The notes under the pieces were generated by a model that was not told where the DNA came from, did no database searches, and saw only the letters and a program-made list of their open reading frames with translations. A stretch of DNA of 28,525 bases, from positions 1 to 28,525 of the forward strand of contig DASUSH010000062.1 of assembly GCA_036375215.1 (NCBI GenBank), given 5' to 3'. The position numbers and the translations under genes are program-made. The first letter of the stretch is position 1, and every line of letters starts with the position of its first letter. The DNA is from DASUSH01 sp036375215. GTDB taxonomy: Bacteria; Actinomycetota; Thermoleophilia; Solirubrobacterales; 70-9. Below are positions 23,774-28,525 of this stretch, piece by piece.

Positions 23774-24747
23774 AGCAGCTCGGCCGCCGCTTCGAGGGTC
23801 GCCTCGAAGTCGGTCCGGGGAATCGCGCCGACGCAGGGCGAGACCGCGCCCGCGTCGCGGTAGCGCTCGATCCCGGCGCGGACGTCGTCGGCCGACCCGA
23901 TCCCCGAGAGCGCGGTCAGCATCCGCTCGGAGATCCCCTGCTTCGCCTTCTCGACATCGCCGGCTGCCATGCCCTCGTCGAAGGCGGCGATCTCGTCCTC
24001 GAAGCCCGAGCGCTCGAGCATCGCGCGGTAGAAGGGCAGCGAGAGATAGGTGACGAGGTCCCCGCGCATCGTCTCCAGCACCGCAGCGCGGTCGTCGGTC
24101 AGGGCCGCCGGCACCGCGGCGACGATGTCGAACCCGTCGAGGTCCTTGCCCGCCTGCTCGCGCCCCTTCGCGACCTCCGGGACTACGACCTCGCGGATGT
24201 ACTCGGGCGAGCAGAGCCAGAGCATCACGCCGTCGCCGAGCTCGCCGGCGAGCCGCAGCATGTTCGGCGAGAGCGCGGCGATGTAGACCGGCAGCTCGGG
24301 TCGCGGCGGATAGCCCATGAAGGCGAAGTTGGTGTTGAAGAACTCTCCTTCGGGGGCGGGCTCGCCGCGCAGGATCGCCTTGACGATCCCCGCGTACTCG
24401 CGCATCTGCGAGACCGGCTTCGTGATCTCGGCGTCGAACCAGTTCTCCACCGTCACCTTGTGACTGACGCCGAGCCCGAGCACCATGCGCCCGCCGGCGT
24501 ATTCGTCGATCGTCGCCGCCGTCTGCGCGGTCGAGGCCGGCGTGCGCGAGAAGATCGGCAGCACGCCGGTGCCGAGGCGGATGCGCTCGGTCGCCGCCGC
24601 GTACGCCATGAGGACCGTCAGGGAGTCGCGGGCGGCGATGTGCGTCGTGTAGGCGGAGTCGAAGCCGAGCTCGTCGGCCCGCTTCGCGCGCGCGATCGCG
24701 TCGTCGAGGGAGCGGCCCGCGGAGATGAAGGTGCCGATGCCGGCCAT
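23770..24747 (-). CDS. LLM-class F420-dependent oxidoreductase
   Basis: A 325-aa luciferase-like monooxygenase-fold protein. IARAKRADELGFDSAYTTHIAARDSLTVLMAYAAATERIRLGTGVLPIFSRTPASTAQTAATIDEYAGGRMVLGLGVSH (18-95) is the F420-binding LLM core; PPRPELPVYIAALSPNMLRLAGELGDGVMLW is the second signature. In actinobacteria this branch mostly uses F420, not FMN. The electron acceptor is unknown. ATG 24747 lies 9 nt from a TAGGGT -10. It is 20 bp downstream of the Zn-ribbon-like gene and may also be read through from it. Confidence 0.9.
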   Translation of the reverse strand: MAGIGTFISAGRSLDDAIARAKRADELGFDSAYTTHIAARDSLTVLMAYAAATERIRLGTGVLPIFSRTPASTAQTAATIDEYAGGRMVLGLGVSHKVTVENWFDAEITKPVSQMREYAGIVKAILRGEPAPEGEFFNTNFAFMGYPPRPELPVYIAALSPNMLRLAGELGDGVMLWLCSPEYIREVVVPEVAKGREQAGKDLDGFDIVAAVPAALTDDRAAVLETMRGDLVTYLSLPFYRAMLERSGFEDEIAAFDEGMAAGDVEKAKQGISERMLTALSGIGSADDVRAGIERYRDAGAVSPCVGAIPRTDFEATLEAAAELL

Positions 24748-24756
24748 CGGGCCGGG

Positions 24757-24762
24757 ACCCTA
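24757..24762 (-). promoter_or_regulatory. -10 box TAGGGT of the LLM oxidoreductase gene
   Basis: Fits TANNNT, 9 nt before ATG 24747, inside the 20-bp gap after the upstream gene's stop. It suggests the gene has its own promoter with almost no leader. Confidence 0.45.
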
Positions 24763-24767
24763 TCCGG

Positions 24768-25334
24768 TCAGTGGGCCTCGCCCGAGGCGTGCGCGGGCGG
24801 GCGCGACTCCTCCGCGAGCGAGGTGATCTCGAGCACCCCGCGGGTGGCGTCCTCGAGCACGCCCGCGGCCTCCTCCTCGTTGCGGGCGTAGAGCTCGACC
24901 AGGAGGTGGATCACGATCCGCTCCTCGTCGTGCTTGTGGAAGCGCACGTGCGTGAAGAACTCGCGCGTGCCGGAGTCGCCGAAGGCGCCATAGGTGAGGC
25001 AGTCCGCCGCCTCGGGGCCGGAGCACGTCTCGACCAGGTCCTGGTCGACCATCACGGTGCAGGACGCGACGAACGGCTTGCCGGCGACCATCCGCTCCCA
25101 CCGGTCCTCGACCGGGACGACGCGACCGTCCTCGATCGTCAGGTGAGGCTGGTCGTGCATGCAGTCGAGGCACTGCACGACGGCCTCCTGGACTTCGTCG
25201 ACGCGGTCGGCCGATTCGCCGGTCTCGTGGTCGATGCGAAGGATCGCGTCGTAGTGGACCTGCGCCTCGAGGCGCTGCGACCAGCAGCGGTAGCAACGGA
25301 GCCAGGCGGAGCGATCTCCGTTCAGCTCGTTCAC
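24768..25334 (-). CDS. Uncharacterised protein with two CXXC pairs (Zn-ribbon-like)
   Basis: A 188-aa protein I do not recognise. The N-terminal half has CYRC (about 14-17) and CLDC (about 55-58), spaced like a zinc ribbon split by QRLEAQVHYDAILRIDHETGESADRVDEVQEAVVQ. The second half, TREFFTHVRFHKHDEERIVIHLLVELYARNEEEAAGVLEDATRGVLEITSLAEE, looks like an alternating beta/alpha fold, and the end is His/Pro-rich. An upstream frame to 25400 exists, but I start at GTG 25334 because a TAGCCT -10 lies 8 nt before it and no signal lies further up. Confidence 0.65.
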   Translation of the reverse strand: MNELNGDRSAWLRCYRCWSQRLEAQVHYDAILRIDHETGESADRVDEVQEAVVQCLDCMHDQPHLTIEDGRVVPVEDRWERMVAGKPFVASCTVMVDQDLVETCSGPEAADCLTYGAFGDSGTREFFTHVRFHKHDEERIVIHLLVELYARNEEEAAGVLEDATRGVLEITSLAEESRPPAHASGEAH

Positions 25335-25342
25335 GGTTTCCC

Positions 25343-25353
25343 AGGCTAGTGGG
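25343..25353 (-). promoter_or_regulatory. Promoter of the CXXC protein gene
   Basis: CCCAC directly followed by TAGCCT (-10, 25343-25348) on the minus strand. The CCAC-TAG core is shared with the elements at 10734-10753, 10915-10931 and 15409-15428, but the AGCGGT part is missing. Confidence 0.4.
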
Positions 25354-25470
25354 TAACGGGCGTCACGACCAGGCCTGAACGGGATCGTTCCGACCGCCAT
25401 CCGTCGCGGAAGCGGCGTGCAGTTTCCGGAGGGGATCGTCGCGAGAAAGCCCGCTCGCTCGACGCGACCG

Positions 25471-26232
25471 TCAGCTCGCCGACTCGATCGCGGCCAGCAC
25501 CTGCCGGGCGGAGCTGGGCGTGCCGAGGTTCTCCTCCCCGCCGGGCCCGAGCACCACCATGGACGGCGTGCCGTCGAAGCCGAGGCGCGCCGCCTCCGCC
25601 TGCGCCTCGGCGATCTGGTCGTCGAGCGCCGGGTCCTGGCGCGCCTCGTCCCACGCCTCGACGTCGAGCCCGGCCGCCTCGGCGACCCCGGTGAGGAACT
25701 CGTCGGTGACGTAGCCGGAGTTCTCGAAGCCCTGGTTCGCGTAGAAGATCTCGGTGAACTGCCACATCCGGTCCTGCTCGGCGGCCGCGAGCGCCGCCCG
25801 GGCGGCGACCTCGGAGTCCTCGCCGAGGATCGGGAAGTTGACGTACTCGAGCCTCGCGTCGCCGCTGCGCACGGCGCGGTCGATCACGTCCGGGATCTCC
25901 TGCTCGGAGAAGCTCGCGCAGACGGGGCACTGGAGGTCGGCGAACTCCCTCACGGTGACGGGAGCGTCGGGGTCGCCCAGGACCGTCCCCGACTGGTCGA
26001 TCCCCTCGAGCTCGCGATCGACGGCGCTCGCGCCCTCGATCGTCTCGTCGCCGCCCTCGCCGCCCCCGCTCAGGGCGATCAGGGCGACGACCGCGATCAC
26101 GGCTACGAAGAGCACCGCGGCGCCGAGGCGGACGAGGCGCTGCCGGCGTTCGCGCTCCGCCGCCTCGCGCTGCTCGGCGAGGCGGGCCTCGCGCGCCCGG
26201 GCCCGGGCGTCCTTGTCCTTGCGCTTCGTCAC
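25471..26232 (-). CDS. Membrane-anchored DsbA-like thioredoxin-fold protein
   Basis: A 253-aa protein. A long charged N-terminus (DKDARARAREARLAEQREAAERERRQ, about 6-31, coiled-coil-like) is followed by one membrane helix (VRLGAAVLFVAVIAVVALIAL, 34-54), then a secreted DsbA-type domain (Thioredoxin_4): VTVREFADLQCPVCASFSEQEIPDVI with active site C102-P-V-C105, YVNFPILG, and GFDGTPSMVVLGPGG with the cis-Pro loop (TPSM). GTG 26232 overlaps the VKOR stop as GTGA. The VKOR-DsbA pair is the actinobacterial replacement of DsbB-DsbA: VKOR reoxidises this protein, which puts disulfides into secreted proteins. Confidence 0.9.
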   Translation of the reverse strand: MTKRKDKDARARAREARLAEQREAAERERRQRLVRLGAAVLFVAVIAVVALIALSGGGEGGDETIEGASAVDRELEGIDQSGTVLGDPDAPVTVREFADLQCPVCASFSEQEIPDVIDRAVRSGDARLEYVNFPILGEDSEVAARAALAAAEQDRMWQFTEIFYANQGFENSGYVTDEFLTGVAEAAGLDVEAWDEARQDPALDDQIAEAQAEAARLGFDGTPSMVVLGPGGEENLGTPSSARQVLAAIESAS

Positions 26233-26663
26233 CTCGCCTCGTCGCGACCACCGTAGAGGACGAGGCGCGCGACCGATACCGCGAAGAGCGCGGTGATCGT
26301 CACGGCGCTCGCGACGCACCACTGGCAGACCGCCTCGATCACGAAGAACTCGACGTAGTTGAGGTAGATCGTGTAGCCGAGCCCGATCAGGGCGAGCGCC
26401 GCGCCGGCGAAGCGGCCGGGATCGCCGCGCACGAGCGCCGCGCCGAACAGCATCAGGTAACCCGCGACGCCGAGCTCGGAGACGTTGACCGAGCCGACGA
26501 CGTCCGCGTACGGGCTCGCGGCGACGGTCGCGCAGCCGGTCGAGCCGCCGACGCATGCGGGCGCGCCGCCCCCTGCCTCGGCGATCGCGATGTAGGCCGC
26601 GATGCCGGTCCCGAGCAGGGCCAGGCCGGCGCCGGCATTGCGGAGCGCCCCCTCGCTCGGCAA
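26229..26663 (-). CDS. Vitamin K epoxide reductase (VKOR) family membrane protein
   Basis: A 144-aa protein with about four membrane helices. C37 and C44 (ACVGGSTGC) are the loop or shuttle Cys pair, and C113-Q-W-C116 is the CXXC that passes electrons to quinone; YLNYVEFFVIEAVCQWCVAS is the family signature. It would reoxidise the DsbA-like partner encoded next, with which it overlaps by 4 nt. TTG 26663 starts 2 nt after the ethylmalonyl-CoA mutase stop; a CTG at 26669, in frame and overlapping that stop as CTGA, is an alternative. No ATG or GTG is usable. It probably shares a transcript with the mutase gene. Confidence 0.87.
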   Translation of the reverse strand: MPSEGALRNAGAGLALLGTGIAAYIAIAEAGGGAPACVGGSTGCATVAASPYADVVGSVNVSELGVAGYLMLFGAALVRGDPGRFAGAALALIGLGYTIYLNYVEFFVIEAVCQWCVASAVTITALFAVSVARLVLYGGRDEAR

Positions 26664-26665
26664 GG

Positions 26666-28525
26666 TCAGGCGGCGGAGCCCGTCGGCTGTCGCTCGTCGG
26701 CCCGTTCGGAGACGAGCTCGGCGATCTCGCCCATGATCCGGTTCAGGTCGAAGTCCTTGGGCGTGTAGACCCGCGCCACCCCCTCGGCGCGCAGCCGCTC
26801 TGCGTGCGCGGGCGGGATGATGCCGCCGACCACGACCGGCACGTCGACGCCCTCGTCGCGGAGCATCCGCACGATCTCGGGGATCAGCTCCATGTGCGAG
26901 CCGGAGAGGATCGAGAGGCCGACGACGTCGACGTCCTCCTGGAGCGCCGAGGTCGCGATCTCCTCCGGGGTCAGGCGGATGCCCTGGTAGACGACCTCCA
27001 TGCCGGCGTCGCGGGCGCGGACCGCGATCTGCTCGGCGCCGTTCGAGTGGCCGTCGAGGCCGGGCTTGGCGACGAGGATCTTGACCCTCTTGCCGAGGCG
27101 CTCGGAGGCCTCGTCGACCTTGGCCCGGATCTCGGCGAGGAGCTCGTCGTCGGCGCGGGCGGTCGTCCCGCCGACACCGGTCGGGCCGCGGTAGGCGCCG
27201 AACACCTCGCGCAGCGTCTCCGCCCACTCGCCGGTCGTCGCGCCTGCCTTGGCCGCCTCGATCGTCGCCGGCATCAGGTTCTGGGACTCGTCCGCAGCGA
27301 CCTCGGCCAGCTTCGCGAGCGCCGCCTCGACCTTGCCCTCGTCGCGCTCGGCCTTCCATTCGGCGAGCGCCTCCACGCGCTCGCGCTCGACCTCGGGGTC
27401 GGGGGTCAGGATGCCGCCATCCTCGCCCACCGTCAGCGGCGAGTCCTCGGTCTCGGTGTAGGAGTTCTGGCCGATCACCTTGAGCTCGCCGGCCTCGATC
27501 CTGCGCACGCGCTCGCGGTGGGAGGCGACGAGCTCGCCCTTCATGTAGGGGACGGCCTCGACCGCGCCGCCGTGATCCTCGACGACCTTCATCTCCGCGT
27601 CGGCGCCCTCCTCGAGCTCGGCGACGAGCCCGTCCATCACCTTCGAGCCCTCGAAGATGTCCGGGTACTCGAGCAGGTCGGTCTCGAACGCGAGGACCTG
27701 CTGGATGCGCAGGCTCCACTGCTGGTCCCAGGGGCGGGGGAGGCCGAGGGCCTCGTTCCACGCGGGGAGCTGGATCGCCCGCGCCCGCGCGCCGCGGCCC
27801 ATCGTCACGGCGAGCGCCTCGAGGACGATCCGCTGCACGTTGTTCTCGGGCTGCGCCTCCGTCAGGCCGAGCGAGTTGACCTGGACGCCGTAGCGCAGGC
27901 GCAGCATCTTCGGGTCGGTGACGCCGTAGCGCTCGCGGCCGATCCGCTCCCACATCCGGGTCATCGCGCGGAGCTTCGCGTGCTCCTCGACGAAGCGGAC
28001 GCCGGCGTTGACGAAGAACGAGATCCGGCCGAACACCGTGGGGAAGTCCTCATCGGAGACCTGGCCGCGGGCCCTCACCTCGTCGAGCACCGCGATCGCC
28101 GTCGAGAGGGCGTAGGCGATCTCCTGGACCGGGGTGGCGCCGGCCTCCTGCAGGTGGTAGGAGCAGATGTTGATCGGGTTCCAGCTCGGGATCTCGTTGA
28201 CGGTGAACGCGACCATGTCGGCGATCAGCCGCATCGAGGGCTCCGGCGGGAAGGCGTAGGTCCCGCGCGAGAGGTACTCCTTGATGATGTCGTTCTGCGT
28301 CGTGCCGGAGAGAGCGGAGAGCTCGACTCCGGTCTCCTCGGCGACGGTCGCGTAGAGCGCGAGCAGCCAGGCGGCCGTCGCGTTGATCGTCATCGAGGTG
28401 TTCATCTGCGCGAGCGGGATCTGGTCGAACAGGGCCCGCATGTCGCCGATGTGCGAGATCGGGACGCCCACCTTGCCGACCTCCCCGCGCGCGAGGGCGT
28501 GGTCGGGGTCGTAACCGGTCTGGGT
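26666..28525 (-). CDS. ecm: Ethylmalonyl-CoA mutase (B12-dependent), N-terminus off window
   Basis: 619 residues are visible; about 45 more are expected beyond the right edge, where the frame is open and reads TQTGYDPDHALARGEVGK. The N-terminal barrel has QMNTSMTINATAAWLLALY, GTTQNDIIKEYLSRGTYAFPP, WNPINICSYHLQEAGATPVQEIAYAL and NSLGLTEAQPENNVQRIVLEALAV. The C-terminal cobalamin domain has LDGHSNG (D-x-H-x-x-G, near 27040-27062), GLSILSGSH and VVGGIIP. The match is to MeaA/Ecm of Streptomyces, not to methylmalonyl-CoA mutase. It converts ethylmalonyl-CoA to methylsuccinyl-CoA, the substrate of the dehydrogenase at 16619. It heads the run with VKOR and the DsbA-like gene. Confidence 0.93.
   Translation of the reverse strand, partial: TQTGYDPDHALARGEVGKVGVPISHIGDMRALFDQIPLAQMNTSMTINATAAWLLALYATVAEETGVELSALSGTTQNDIIKEYLSRGTYAFPPEPSMRLIADMVAFTVNEIPSWNPINICSYHLQEAGATPVQEIAYALSTAIAVLDEVRARGQVSDEDFPTVFGRISFFVNAGVRFVEEHAKLRAMTRMWERIGRERYGVTDPKMLRLRYGVQVNSLGLTEAQPENNVQRIVLEALAVTMGRGARARAIQLPAWNEALGLPRPWDQQWSLRIQQVLAFETDLLEYPDIFEGSKVMDGLVAELEEGADAEMKVVEDHGGAVEAVPYMKGELVASHRERVRRIEAGELKVIGQNSYTETEDSPLTVGEDGGILTPDPEVERERVEALAEWKAERDEGKVEAALAKLAEVAADESQNLMPATIEAAKAGATTGEWAETLREVFGAYRGPTGVGGTTARADDELLAEIRAKVDEASERLGKRVKILVAKPGLDGHSNGAEQIAVRARDAGMEVVYQGIRLTPEEIATSALQEDVDVVGLSILSGSHMELIPEIVRMLRDEGVDVPVVVGGIIPPAHAERLRAEGVARVYTPKDFDLNRIMGEIAELVSERADERQPTGSAA

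Noticed and set aside
26666..28525. Methylmalonyl-CoA mutase large subunit
   Set aside because: Motifs and the open N-terminal sequence match the MeaA/ethylmalonyl-CoA mutase branch far better.

Overview
The window is very GC-rich, almost fully coding, and looks like chromosome of an actinobacterium, most likely a deep-branching lineage such as Thermoleophilia (inference, not proven). The pointers are GTG/TTG starts, many genes with a TANNNT -10 box only 6-10 nt before the start codon (leaderless-type), an F420-type LLM oxidoreductase, an Rv2578c-type radical SAM protein, a VKOR plus DsbA-like thiol-oxidation pair, and an ethylmalonyl-CoA pathway gene set. No tRNA, rRNA, CRISPR array, insertion sequence or phage gene was seen.

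Layout. 1-2588: a MarR-type regulator (cut by the window edge) divergent from a glyoxalase-fold dioxygenase, a carboxylesterase and a 2TM protein. This matches the MhqR/MhqO/MhqD quinone-response layout. 2589-4923: an SCP2 + alpha/beta-hydrolase fusion divergent from a radical SAM protein, with a 24-bp perfect palindrome between them. 4928-8335: an MFS exporter and an acyl-CoA synthetase (one operon), divergent from two tandem DUF4333 lipoproteins. 8351-10724: an atypical succinyl-CoA-synthetase-like pair (beta, alpha) with a small ferredoxin. 11006-12832: GTP-dependent PEP carboxykinase with Ser in place of the usual P-loop Cys. 12831-13827: a DUF559 nuclease-like gene bracketed by about 50-bp inverted repeats. 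13881-15603: hot-dog thioesterase, malyl-CoA lyase and a new 58-aa gene. 15694-18865: GNAT, SnoaL-like protein, methylsuccinyl-CoA dehydrogenase-type enzyme, SCP2 protein and mesaconyl-CoA hydratase. 18862-19033: a 172-bp imperfect palindrome. 19030-19998: nitronate monooxygenase family. 20051-23773: a four-gene operon (secreted glycosidase, seven-bladed propeller protein, SRPBCC protein, DUF3089 hydrolase) joined by 4-nt overlaps. 23770-25334: LLM oxidoreductase and a Zn-ribbon-like protein. 25471-28525: DsbA-like protein, VKOR and ethylmalonyl-CoA mutase (N-terminus off the window).

How the genes fit together. Malyl/beta-methylmalyl-CoA lyase, the methylsuccinyl-CoA dehydrogenase candidate, mesaconyl-CoA hydratase and ethylmalonyl-CoA mutase are four steps of the ethylmalonyl-CoA route, which assimilates acetyl-CoA without isocitrate lyase. 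PEP carboxykinase and the CoA ligase would handle the resulting C4 units. A nearly identical 20-bp promoter element lies upstream of the CoA-ligase operon and the malyl-CoA lyase gene, and a close variant precedes PEP carboxykinase, which suggests they are co-regulated.

The points most worth a second look are the shared promoter element, the inverted-repeat-bracketed DUF559 gene, the 172-bp palindrome, the ferredoxin-linked atypical CoA ligase, the Cys-to-Ser change in PEP carboxykinase, and two genes whose only full-length starts are non-standard codons at 4-nt overlaps.
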